Positions 16,536-25,308 of a stretch of 51,660 nt of DNA are shown piece after piece. The notes beneath the pieces were generated by a model. The model was not told the origin of the DNA. It saw nothing but the letters and a program-made list of their open reading frames with translations, and ran no database searches. The translations under genes were made by a program, and so were the position numbers. The first letter of the stretch is position 1. Each line of letters opens with the position of its first letter. This DNA is from Betaproteobacteria bacterium (GTDB lineage Bacteria; Pseudomonadota; Gammaproteobacteria; Burkholderiales; SG8-41): the NCBI GenBank assembly GCA_028292435.1, contig JAQGMI010000050.1, positions 1 through 51,660 of the forward strand, read 5' to 3'.

Positions 16536-17510
16536 TTAACCTACAGGCTTGCGCTCGAGCTTGGTCTCGAGCCACTTCTTGATGCGATTGGCATCACCGA
16601 TGCGCGTTTGCTTGCCCCACGAGTCGAGCAGCACGATGATCACCGGGCGGGCCGCGATTTTCGCTTGCATGACGAGGCAGCGGCCGGCTTCGCTGATGTA
16701 GCCGGTTTTGGACAAGCCGATTTCCCACGATGAATTGGGCGCGCGCACGAGCCCGTTCGAATTACGGAACTGCAGGCTGCGGCCGGCGGAGGTTTCGACT
16801 TCATGCGCCGAGGTCGTCGTGTATTCGCGAATCAACGCATATTCATAGGCGCCCTTGACCATTTTCACGAGGTCCTCGGCGGTCGAGACGTTGTCGCTCG
16901 AAAGTCCGGTCGAATCGACGAAGCGCGTGTTCGTCATGGATAGTTCGCCAGCCTTGCGGTTCATCGCGGCGACGAAGGCGGGAGTGCCGCCCGGATATGC
17001 ACGTGCCAGGGATGCGGCCGCGCGATTCTCCGAAGACATCAACGCGAGGCGCAGCATTTCACGCCGCGGCAGACCAGTGCCCATCCCTAAGCGCGAGCCG
17101 GTGTGCTTGATCGAGTCGTAATCCGCGGCGTCGATATAAATCGTTTCTTCCTGCGGCAGATTCGCGTCGAGCACGACCATCGAGGTCATGAGTTTGGTGA
17201 TTGACGCGATCGGCGTGCGGTTTTGGGTGTTCTTGCCGTAAATCGCCTGTCCGTCTTCGAGATCGAAAACAAGCGCGGAGGACGATTTCAGATTCGGCGA
17301 GCCTGCGATGATGTCCGGCTCGGCGTTATGCTTTGCACGAATTGCAACATGCGGCCGCGCGCCTTTGCGAGCGGCTGATTTGGCCGGATATTTGATGCTC
17401 ACGCGCGGCTTATCTTTCGCCCGCGGCTTGTCGACCGCGAAGGCAACCGGTGCTGCGACCAGACCCGCCAACGCGAGTGCGCAACTTAAACGCTTAAAAA
17501 TCTTGTTCAT
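16536..17510 (-). CDS. pbpG: D-alanyl-D-alanine endopeptidase (PBP7/8 type)
   Basis: A 324-residue periplasmic low-molecular-weight penicillin-binding protein that cuts D-Ala-meso-DAP cross-links. ATG at 17510 follows GGAGGA at eight bases and begins a signal peptide cut near AFAVD; the longer frame from 17573 has no such site. A basic Ala/Lys/Pro stretch (residues 28-60) leads to the catalytic domain. Its three motifs are SITK (Ser103, Lys106), SEN (160-162) and KTG (268-270). There is no C-terminal membrane anchor domain, as expected for PBP7 rather than PBP5/6. Confidence 0.92.
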   Translation of the reverse strand: MNKIFKRLSCALALAGLVAAPVAFAVDKPRAKDKPRVSIKYPAKSAARKGARPHVAIRAKHNAEPDIIAGSPNLKSSSALVFDLEDGQAIYGKNTQNRTPIASITKLMTSMVVLDANLPQEETIYIDAADYDSIKHTGSRLGMGTGLPRREMLRLALMSSENRAAASLARAYPGGTPAFVAAMNRKAGELSMTNTRFVDSTGLSSDNVSTAEDLVKMVKGAYEYALIREYTTTSAHEVETSAGRSLQFRNSNGLVRAPNSSWEIGLSKTGYISEAGRCLVMQAKIAARPVIIVLLDSWGKQTRIGDANRIKKWLETKLERKPVG

Positions 17511-17665
17511 CGGGCGAATCCTCCGGCGGCGGTCACTTTGCTGAGCCAGCTCACGAAGGCGATAACATATCAAAAATCATGGCTTAGGGAAAGGTATTGA
17601 ATGTAAAGATGAGGTTGTCCTGACCGTTAAAAGGGCTTTTGTAGGACGAATCGGCGCCAACCCTG

Positions 17666-20600
17666 TCACGCTTCGCGCGGTTCTTCGGCAAATAGCGGAA
17701 AAAGCATCGGCAAAAGAACCAGTGTAAACAAGGTCGCCGATACGATGCCGCCGACAATCACGACCGCAAACGGGCGTTGCGTCTCCGAACCTATGCCGTG
17801 CGACAGCGCCGCCGGCAACAGGCCCAGGCCGGCCATCAGCGCGGTCATGATGATGGGCCGCAGGCGCGAGACCGCACCTTCGAGCACCGACTCGCCAAGG
17901 CTTTTGCCGTTGCGCATGATTTCCATGAACTGCTCGACCATGATGACGCCGTTCTGAACCGAAATGCCGGCGACCGCGATGAAGCCGACCGCTGCGGACA
18001 CCGACAGATGCAGACCGGCAATCGCCAGCGCGGCAAGTCCGCCGATCAATGTGAACGGCACCATCAGCAGGACAAGGATTGCCTGCTTGACCGAACCGAA
18101 AGCCCAGAACAGCAATACGAAAATCAGGAACACCGAAATGGGGATGATGATCTTCAAGCGCGCAATCGCGCGCTGCTGGTTTTCGAATTGCCCGCCCCAG
18201 GTCATGTAATAGCCCGGCGGCAATTTCACCTTGGCGTTGACCTTCTCCATCGCTTCAGCGACGAAGCTGCCTTGATCGCGTCCGAGCAGATTCGCTTTTA
18301 CGGCGACATTGCGCCCGCCCGCTTCGCGCGACACCCGCCCGGCGCCCTGCCTGACCTGCACGTCCGCGATGAAGCCGAGCGGAATCGTGGTTCCCGTGCC
18401 GCCCGGCAGCGCGATCGGCAGATCGGCGACATCGTCAACCGCATCGCGAAACTCCTCGTCGATGCGGATGGTCACGTCAAAGCGGCGATCGCCGTCATAA
18501 AACGTGTTGACTGCGCTCGACGCGAACGCGACCTGAATTGTATTGTTGACGTCGCTGATGTTGATGCCATAGCGAGCCATGCGCGTGCGGTCGAGCGCGA
18601 CGGTCAACTCGGTCTGCCCGCCGATTTTGAATGCGCCGACGTCCGCCGCGCCTTTAAGGGAAGTCAGGATACTCACGACCTGCTCGCTTTTGTCTTCGAG
18701 TATCTGCAAGTCAGGCCCAAAAATCTTGACGACGATTTCGCCTTTCGCGCCCGACAACGCTTCGTTCAGATTGTCTTCGATGACCTGCGAGAAATTGGTC
18801 GGCACGCCAGGCATCGCGTGAATTTTGCGCGTCATATCCGCAACCATCGCGTCCTTGCTTTCGAAACGCCAGGTTTCGCGCGGCTTGAGATCGGCCATGA
18901 CCTCGAGATTGTTCGGCCCCTTGGGATCGGTGCCGTCGTCCGGCCGCCCGACTTGCGTAATCACATTGTTGACTTCGGGATAGCTTTTCAATATCTGGCG
19001 CACGGTGCCCTCCACTTCCTTCGTGCGCTCGATGGCGGTCGACGGCGGCAGCGTGATCGTGAGCCAGATATTCCCTTCGTCGAGCTTGGGCAGGAACTCG
19101 CTGCCCAGCCGCGGCGCCAGCACCAGCGTCAGCGCCAGGACCGCGACCGATCCGGCGACGACTGCCGTGCGATGCAGGTTCGCCCATGCGAGCAAGCGGC
19201 GATAGCGTTGCTGCAGGCGCTCCATCCATAAGCTGTGCTTTTCGGCGAGGTCGCGCTTATGCAGCGCATAGCTCAGCAGCGCGGGCACCAGCGTCAACGT
19301 CAGCAGTATCGCGCCGAGCAGCGCGAACGACAGCGTAAACGCCATCGGCGAAAATATTTTTCCCTCGACGCGCTGAAACGTGAAAATCGGCATGAACGCA
19401 AGAATGATGATGGCCTTGGAAAACAGGATCGGCCGGCCGAGTTCAAGCGCGGTGTACTTGAGCGTGTGCACGCGCCACGCATAACCGCTGTGCGCGGGAT
19501 TGTGTTCGGCGGCGCCGACCGCGAGCTTGACCATCAGCGCTTCCACCAGCACGACAGCGCTGTCGATGATGATGCCGAAATCGACCGACCCCAGCGAGAT
19601 CAGGTTCGCACCGACGCCGCGCGCGTCCATCAGCACGAAAGCAAACAGGAGTGAAAGCGGAATCACGGTGGCGACCGCCAGTGCCGCGTACCAGTTGCGT
19701 AAAAACAGCATCAGGATGGCGACGACGAGCAGTGCGCCGATCGCCAGATTCTCCGTGACCGTATGGATGGTGTGCTTGACGAGATCGGTGCGATCGTAAT
19801 AAGGAACGATGGAGACGCCCGCCGGCAGCCGCGCGGACACCTTGTCGATCTCAAGCTTGAGATCCTCGACGACCTTGGTCGCGTTCTGTCCTTTGGTCAT
19901 CTGCACGATCGCCTGCACGACTTCCTCGCGGTCGTTGAAAGCAACGATGCCCGAGCGCGGACGGCCGCCGATTTCCACGCGCGCGAGATCGCCGACCTGG
20001 ATCGGCCTGCCGCCGCGCGATGCGACGACCACGCGGCTGATGTCTTCGATGCTGCTGAATAAGCCGATACCGCGGATGACCAGTGCTTCGTCGCCGCGCT
20101 TGAGCAACCCGCCGCCCGTGTTGGCGCTGTTGTTCGTCAGCGCCTGTCCGAGCTGATCGATCGTGATCGCATATTTTCGCAGCAAAAACGGATTGACCTT
20201 GACCTGGTATTCCTTGACGAGGCCGCCGAAGCTCACGATATCGGCGACCCCGGGCGTGCGGCGCAACGCGGGCTTAAGTGTCCAGTCCTGCAGCGCGCGC
20301 ACTTCGGTCAGTGGCATCGAAGGCGGCGCGATCAGCACGTAGCGGTAAATTTCGCCGACCGCGTTCGACAGCGGCGCGAGCGACGGCTGCAAACCCGCCG
20401 GTAGTGCGACGTTCTGCAGCTTCTCCAACACCTGCTGGCGCGCGAAATAATCGTCAGTGCGATCGGCAAACGTCAGCGTGATCACCGAGAGGCCGGTAAT
20501 CGACACCGAACGCAGCTGCGTCATGCGCGGCACGCCGCTCATCTCGCGCTCTATAGGCAGCGTAACCGCGCGTTCGACTTCTTCGGGCGCCTGTCCCGGC

Positions 20601-20758
20601 ACCTGCGTGATGATCTGGACCTGCACGTCCTGCACGTCGGGAAATGCTTCGACCGGCAGATTGCGCCATGCGTACCAGCCGGAGATGGCGAGCGCCACCG
20701 CGACCGCCAGCATGAACACGCGCTGCTGCAGCGCGAACGTAATCAGCCGGTCGAGCAT
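17666..20758 (-). CDS. Heavy-metal-type RND efflux pump, inner-membrane subunit (pump 2)
   Basis: A 1030-residue trimeric proton-driven pump of the CzcA/CusA (HME-RND) family. It starts MLDRLITFALQQRVFMLAVA; FPDVQDVQVQIITQVPGQAPEE is the usual porter-domain start. The helix-4 proton-relay motif reads DFGIIIDSAVVLVEA, so the DFG and the Asp/Glu pair are kept but the final Asn of the usual VEN is Ala. Twelve membrane helices and two large periplasmic loops are evident. A DFG-type motif points to divalent cations (Zn, Co, Ni, Cd) rather than Cu/Ag. Adaptor 2 lies 12 bases upstream. It is the last gene of the minus-strand efflux block. Confidence 0.94.
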   Translation of the reverse strand: MLDRLITFALQQRVFMLAVAVALAISGWYAWRNLPVEAFPDVQDVQVQIITQVPGQAPEEVERAVTLPIEREMSGVPRMTQLRSVSITGLSVITLTFADRTDDYFARQQVLEKLQNVALPAGLQPSLAPLSNAVGEIYRYVLIAPPSMPLTEVRALQDWTLKPALRRTPGVADIVSFGGLVKEYQVKVNPFLLRKYAITIDQLGQALTNNSANTGGGLLKRGDEALVIRGIGLFSSIEDISRVVVASRGGRPIQVGDLARVEIGGRPRSGIVAFNDREEVVQAIVQMTKGQNATKVVEDLKLEIDKVSARLPAGVSIVPYYDRTDLVKHTIHTVTENLAIGALLVVAILMLFLRNWYAALAVATVIPLSLLFAFVLMDARGVGANLISLGSVDFGIIIDSAVVLVEALMVKLAVGAAEHNPAHSGYAWRVHTLKYTALELGRPILFSKAIIILAFMPIFTFQRVEGKIFSPMAFTLSFALLGAILLTLTLVPALLSYALHKRDLAEKHSLWMERLQQRYRRLLAWANLHRTAVVAGSVAVLALTLVLAPRLGSEFLPKLDEGNIWLTITLPPSTAIERTKEVEGTVRQILKSYPEVNNVITQVGRPDDGTDPKGPNNLEVMADLKPRETWRFESKDAMVADMTRKIHAMPGVPTNFSQVIEDNLNEALSGAKGEIVVKIFGPDLQILEDKSEQVVSILTSLKGAADVGAFKIGGQTELTVALDRTRMARYGINISDVNNTIQVAFASSAVNTFYDGDRRFDVTIRIDEEFRDAVDDVADLPIALPGGTGTTIPLGFIADVQVRQGAGRVSREAGGRNVAVKANLLGRDQGSFVAEAMEKVNAKVKLPPGYYMTWGGQFENQQRAIARLKIIIPISVFLIFVLLFWAFGSVKQAILVLLMVPFTLIGGLAALAIAGLHLSVSAAVGFIAVAGISVQNGVIMVEQFMEIMRNGKSLGESVLEGAVSRLRPIIMTALMAGLGLLPAALSHGIGSETQRPFAVVIVGGIVSATLFTLVLLPMLFPLFAEEPREA

Positions 20759-20770
20759 GCGTGAGCGGTG

Positions 20771-21925
20771 TTACTCGACGCCCGCGAGTTCGGAGTTGAG
20801 CAGCAGCGCGCCGGCCGTCACCACGCGCTCGCCGTCCGCGAGACCTTGTTTGACGTAGCTCTCGCTGCGGCCCTGCAATCCGAGCGTGACCTGCCGGCGC
20901 TCAAACAAGCGCGGCTCTTTTTCAACGAACACGAAACTGTAAAGGCCAACGGTCAGCAGCGCCGAATTGGGAATGCGCGGCAGCTTGGCACGCGTATCGG
21001 CGAGCGGCGTCACACGCGCGTACATTTCCGGCTTGAGCAGCCGCTCGGGGTTGTCGAGCACGCATCGCACCTGCACGCGCCGTGTCGCGGGGTCGAGCAC
21101 TTCGCCGACCGCCGCGACGCGCGCGGGAAAACGCCGGTTCGGATAGGCATCGACCTCGACGTCGACGCCTTGTCCCGCGCGCAAGGCGCCGAGGCTGCGC
21201 TCGGGCAGATCGACAATGACCCACAGATGCGCGGGGTCGGTGATGACGAACAATGGATTGGGCGCATCGGGTCTTACTTCAGAACCCGGATTCACGCTGC
21301 GCTCGGTGACGATACCGGCAATCGACGCGCGCAGCACATAGTTGCCGTGCGCCTCGCCCGCACCGGGATCGAGATTGCGCAGCCGCACCGTCGCCCGCTT
21401 GTGTTCGGCTTCCGACTGCTGCAACTCACTCTGCGCCGTGTCGAAATCCTTGCGCGCGATGACTTGGGCATCATAGAGCTCGCGCGAGCGCGCAAACGCT
21501 TTTTGCTTGAGCTGCAAGTCGGCGTCGGATTTGGCGACATCGGCGGCCGCGCTCGCGAAATCGGGCGCGTCGATCTGCAGCAGTTGCTGCCGGGCAGCAA
21601 CGCGGTCGCCCGGCTGCGCAAGGATGCGCGTCACGCGGCCGGCGATCGGCGAGCTGATGCGCGCGGTATGATTTTCGTCGTACGCGATGCGCGCACTCAA
21701 TGGATCAAGCAGCGGTTCGGGCAATGCTTCAACGGGCTCGGCTTTGATGTAACTGAGTTGCGGTGAATCCGCGGAGAAACGCAGTTCGCGCGCGTTCAGG
21801 TGCGCGGGTGCGGCGGCCTGCGCTTTCGATTCACCGCTACGGCCGGAATTCTGGAACGCCAGCCAGACGCCGCCGATGACCACTGCCGCGGCGAGTAAAA
21901 ACAAGACCGCTTTAGCCGTTCTCAT
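20771..21925 (-). CDS. RND efflux periplasmic adaptor (membrane fusion protein 2)
   Basis: A 384-residue CzcB-like adaptor. It is anchored by an N-terminal hydrophobic segment (KAVLFLLAAAVVIGGVWLAF) without a lipobox. ISSPIAGRVTRILAQPGDRVAARQQLLQID is the lipoyl half, a long coiled-coil hairpin follows (about 130-190), then a beta-barrel with LWVIVDLPERSLGALRAG. It bridges RND pump 2 to an outer-membrane channel. No His-rich N-terminal metal-binding segment is present. Its gene is preceded by a 230-base leader with an intrinsic terminator and a regulator-type direct repeat. Confidence 0.92.
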   Translation of the reverse strand: MRTAKAVLFLLAAAVVIGGVWLAFQNSGRSGESKAQAAAPAHLNARELRFSADSPQLSYIKAEPVEALPEPLLDPLSARIAYDENHTARISSPIAGRVTRILAQPGDRVAARQQLLQIDAPDFASAAADVAKSDADLQLKQKAFARSRELYDAQVIARKDFDTAQSELQQSEAEHKRATVRLRNLDPGAGEAHGNYVLRASIAGIVTERSVNPGSEVRPDAPNPLFVITDPAHLWVIVDLPERSLGALRAGQGVDVEVDAYPNRRFPARVAAVGEVLDPATRRVQVRCVLDNPERLLKPEMYARVTPLADTRAKLPRIPNSALLTVGLYSFVFVEKEPRLFERRQVTLGLQGRSESYVKQGLADGERVVTAGALLLNSELAGVE

Positions 21926-21941
21926 AGTCGCCCTGCGCTTG

Positions 21942-21978
21942 AAAAAAATTCCGGCCGGCAGGTCACCCCGCCGGCCGG
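21942..21978 (-). terminator. Intrinsic terminator in the leader of the adaptor 2 / pump 2 pair
   Basis: On the minus strand a 9-base-pair CCGGCCGGC / GCCGGCCGG stem with a 10-base loop is followed by AATTTTTTT. It lies between the end of pump 1 (22156) and the start of adaptor 2 (21925), only 17 bases upstream of that ATG, so it either separates two units or works as an attenuator of the second. Confidence 0.8.
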
Positions 21979-22117
21979 CAAGTGAGTCGCCACTCGAGAG
22001 TGCTCAAAGAGAGCGCAACGTCAGGCGACCCTGAGGAGACTGAGCGATAAGGCGGCGGCGACTTCGATTTTTTTTGGCCGCACCCGCCTTACGCAAGGTG
22101 CAGAGTAAGCGGGTGAC

Positions 22118-22133
22118 CTTACGCCACACTTAC
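22118..22133. promoter_or_regulatory. Direct-repeat operator CTTAC-N6-CTTAC upstream of adaptor 2
   Basis: CTTAC at 22118-22122 and again at 22129-22133, an 11-base period as in OmpR-class response-regulator sites. The same arrangement occurs in the divergent promoter at 27899-27914. Further CTTAC (22088-22092) and the inverted form GTAAG (22105-22109) lie close by. Confidence 0.5.
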
Positions 22134-22155
22134 TGAGGAAAATACTTGTGGAGCG

Positions 22156-25100
22156 TTACAAGACCGGCGGCGCGGGCCGGCGATGCTCAGCCGCGCGGCC
22201 GCTGTTGCGCTCGAACAATACGTAAAGCGTCGGCAGCACGATGAGCGTCAACAGCGTGGCGGTAATGAGACCGCCGATCACGACGATGGCGAGCGGCTTC
22301 TGGGTTTCCGAGCCGATGTCATGTGACAATGCCATCGGCATCAACCCCATCATCGCCAGCATCGCCGTCATCAGCACGGTGCGCAGCCGCACCAGCGAGC
22401 CCTTGATAACGGCCTCGACCGGCGTTGCGCCGGCACGCTTCAACTGGTTGAAGTACGTGACCATTACCACGCCGTTCAATACCGCCTGGCCAAACAATGC
22501 GATGAAGCCGATCGCCGCCGACACCGACAACGGAATACCGGTAATCAGCAGCGCAAAAATGCCGCCGATCATCGCGAAGGGGATGTTGAGTATGATCAAA
22601 AGCGCGCTCTTGAACGATTTGAACGCGTCGAACAGCAGGATAAAAATCAGCAGCACCGACAAGGGCACGACCACTGCCAGCCGCGACATCGCGCGTTCCT
22701 GGTTCTCGAACTCACCCGACCACGCCATGTAATAGCCTTCAGGCAACTTCACCTGCTTCTTCACATTTGCCTGCATGTCGGCCACCACGCTGCCCATGTC
22801 GCGATCGCGAATGAATACGCCGATGGCGATCACGCGGCCGCCGTTCTCGCGGCTGATGTTCATGCTGCCGCCAATCGCGCGAAATTTGGCGACCTGCGAG
22901 AGCGGCAGATAAACGCCGTTGGGCGTCGTCACCAGGATGTTCGGCAGCTCGTCGAGCGCGCGCTGGCCTTCTTTGAGACGCACCACGATGCCGAAGCGCT
23001 TTTCGCCCTCCCATACGCTCGTCGCGACCTTGCCGCCGAGCACGGTTTCGATCACGTCCTCGATGTCGGCGACGTTCAGTCCATAGCGCGCCGCGACGGC
23101 GCGGTCGATCTCGATCAGCGTCTGCGGCAATTCGCCCTGGCGGTCGATCATCGCACGCGATACGCCGCGCACGTCGGAAATCGCCGCGAGCACTTTGGCC
23201 GCAGTCCCGCGCAGCACGTCGAGATCGTCGCCGAACACCTTGACCACGATCTGGCCGTCGATCTGCGAAATGCTTTCCAGAATGTTGTCGCGAATCGGTT
23301 GCGAGAAACTTGCCTGGATGCCGGGAATCTTCGAGAGCTCCTGGTCCATCTCGGTCATCACATCGCGCTTGGTGATCTTCCGGGTCCAGTCGGATTCCGG
23401 TTTGAGATCAACCAGGATCTCCGCCATGCTGATCAGCTTTGGATCGGTGCCGTCTTCCGGGCGGCCGGCTTTGAAGACGACGGTTTTGACTTCCGGAATT
23501 TTCTTGAGCACGTCCTGCATGCGCCCCATCTCGATCGACGCTTCGGTCACCGACACGCTCGGATGCAGCGGCACGTTGAGCCAGATCGATCCTTCGTTCA
23601 ATTCAGGCAGGAACTCAGTGCCCAGCTGCGGCGCCACGGCGAGACTCGCGAGCAGTACGGCGCTCGCCGCGACGACGACTTTGCGCTTGTGATCGAGCGC
23701 CCAGCGCAGTACCGGCTCGTAAATTTTCTTGCAGCGCTCGACCAGTGCGTTGTCGTGATGCGGCAGTTTCTTGGTCAGCAGCACGTAACACAGGAGCGGC
23801 ACCAGCGTCAGCGAGAAGATGAGCGAAGCGACCAGCGCCGAAGTGACCGAGTACGCCATCGGCGCAAAAATACGCCCCTCATGCCGCTGCAGCGTAAATA
23901 TCGGAATGTGAGCGGCGATGATGATCAACATCGAGAACAGCGTCGGCCGTCCGACTTCGACCGCGGCTTCCAGTATCACCAGGAGACGGTGCCGGTCTTC
24001 GCGCGCATCGACCTTGTCGTCGTGAAATTCTTTCGCTTCGGATAGCTTGCGAAACACGTTCTCGACCACGATCACCGCGCCGTCGACGATGATGCCGAAA
24101 TCCATCGCGCCTAGCGATAGCAGGTTGGCCGGAATGCCGATTAACGTAAGGCCGAGAAAAGTGCCGAGCAGCGAGAGCGGAATAATCAACGCCACGATTG
24201 CGGCAGCGCGAATGTTGCCGAGAAACAGCAGCAACACCAGCGTGACCAGCATCGCGCCTTCGACGAGATTGGTGAACACCGTCTTCAGCGTCTTGCCGAT
24301 CAGCCAGGTACGATCGTAATAAGGCACGACCTCGACGCCTTTCGGCAGCACCGTCGAATTGAGATGCTCGACCTTTTGCTTGACCGCCGCGAGCACCGTG
24401 GAAGGGTTCTCGCCTTTACGCATCAGCACGACGCCGGTCACTACGTCGTCCTCATCGTCCTGCCCGATCACGCCCTGGCGTGGCACCGAACCCGTAGCGA
24501 TGGTCGCGATGTCTTTGACGAGCACCGGCACGCCGTTGCGTTCGGCGACCATCACGTTTAATACCTCGTCGGCCTGACGCAACAATCCGATGCCGCGAAT
24601 CAGGAACTGCTGGTGGCCCTGCTCCACATAGCCACCGCCCGCATTGGAGTTGGCGCGCTGCAGCGACGAGAACAACTGCTGCAGCGTGATCTTGTAGTAC
24701 TTCATCTTGGCGAGATCGGGATTGACCTCGTACTGCTTGATGTAGCCGCCGAAGCTCACAATGTCGGCAACGCCTGGGATCAAGCGCAATTGCCGGCTGA
24801 CAGTCCAGTCCTGAATCGTGCGCAAATCGCGCGAATTCAGATGATCGGCTTTGACGCGATAGCGGTAGATTTCGCCGATCGGGGTCGACAGCGGCGCGAG
24901 CTGCGGCTGCACGCCTTCCGGCAGTTCGACTTCGCGCAAGCGCTCGACGACCTGCTGGCGCGCGAAATAAGCGTTGGCATCGTCGTTGAAGGTGATGATG
25001 ATGAAAGACAGGCCGAACTGCGTGTGCGAAAACATCCGCACTGAGTTGGGCAGACCGGCGAGCGCTACTTCGAGCGGCAATGTAACCTGCTTCTCTACTT

Positions 25101-25278
25101 CCTCGGCGGCACGCCCGGGAAACAGCGAGATCACGGTCACTTGCGTGTCGGTCACATCCGGAAACGCTTCGACCGGCAGCTGCTTGAACGCAATGATGCC
25201 GGCGCCGACGAACAGCACAGTGCCGAGAATAATGAACAGCGGTTGCTTTAACGCAAACTCGACGATTTGTTTGATCAT
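22156..25278 (-). CDS. Heavy-metal-type RND efflux pump, inner-membrane subunit (pump 1)
   Basis: A 1040-residue CzcA/CusA-family pump, clearly diverged from pump 2. It starts MIKQIVEFALKQPLFIILGT and has the porter start FPDVTDTQVTVISLFPGRAAEE. The helix-4 motif is the canonical DFGIIVDGAVIVVENVFR, as in CzcA-type divalent-cation pumps. The C-terminal half repeats the fold (FGQAVLNGVVMVTYFNQLKR, DIGSETQKPLAIVVIGGL). It exports cations from periplasm or cytoplasm with the adaptor encoded 30 bases upstream and the outer-membrane factor two genes upstream. Metal specificity cannot be fixed from sequence. Confidence 0.94.
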   Translation of the reverse strand: MIKQIVEFALKQPLFIILGTVLFVGAGIIAFKQLPVEAFPDVTDTQVTVISLFPGRAAEEVEKQVTLPLEVALAGLPNSVRMFSHTQFGLSFIIITFNDDANAYFARQQVVERLREVELPEGVQPQLAPLSTPIGEIYRYRVKADHLNSRDLRTIQDWTVSRQLRLIPGVADIVSFGGYIKQYEVNPDLAKMKYYKITLQQLFSSLQRANSNAGGGYVEQGHQQFLIRGIGLLRQADEVLNVMVAERNGVPVLVKDIATIATGSVPRQGVIGQDDEDDVVTGVVLMRKGENPSTVLAAVKQKVEHLNSTVLPKGVEVVPYYDRTWLIGKTLKTVFTNLVEGAMLVTLVLLLFLGNIRAAAIVALIIPLSLLGTFLGLTLIGIPANLLSLGAMDFGIIVDGAVIVVENVFRKLSEAKEFHDDKVDAREDRHRLLVILEAAVEVGRPTLFSMLIIIAAHIPIFTLQRHEGRIFAPMAYSVTSALVASLIFSLTLVPLLCYVLLTKKLPHHDNALVERCKKIYEPVLRWALDHKRKVVVAASAVLLASLAVAPQLGTEFLPELNEGSIWLNVPLHPSVSVTEASIEMGRMQDVLKKIPEVKTVVFKAGRPEDGTDPKLISMAEILVDLKPESDWTRKITKRDVMTEMDQELSKIPGIQASFSQPIRDNILESISQIDGQIVVKVFGDDLDVLRGTAAKVLAAISDVRGVSRAMIDRQGELPQTLIEIDRAVAARYGLNVADIEDVIETVLGGKVATSVWEGEKRFGIVVRLKEGQRALDELPNILVTTPNGVYLPLSQVAKFRAIGGSMNISRENGGRVIAIGVFIRDRDMGSVVADMQANVKKQVKLPEGYYMAWSGEFENQERAMSRLAVVVPLSVLLIFILLFDAFKSFKSALLIILNIPFAMIGGIFALLITGIPLSVSAAIGFIALFGQAVLNGVVMVTYFNQLKRAGATPVEAVIKGSLVRLRTVLMTAMLAMMGLMPMALSHDIGSETQKPLAIVVIGGLITATLLTLIVLPTLYVLFERNSGRAAEHRRPAPPVL

Positions 25279-25308
25279 GAGTGCGGCGTTATCGAGCCGG
25301 TTCGCGCG

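Noticed and set aside
17777..19231. A 484-codon plus-strand frame opposite RND pump 2
   Set aside because: Antisense shadow without any recognisable domain or start signal.
21961..22118. Possible pseudoknot: GGTCACCC and GGGTGACC pairing across the adaptor 2 leader
   Set aside because: An eight-base complement is expected fairly often in 230 bases, so without covariation it is not evidence of a riboswitch.
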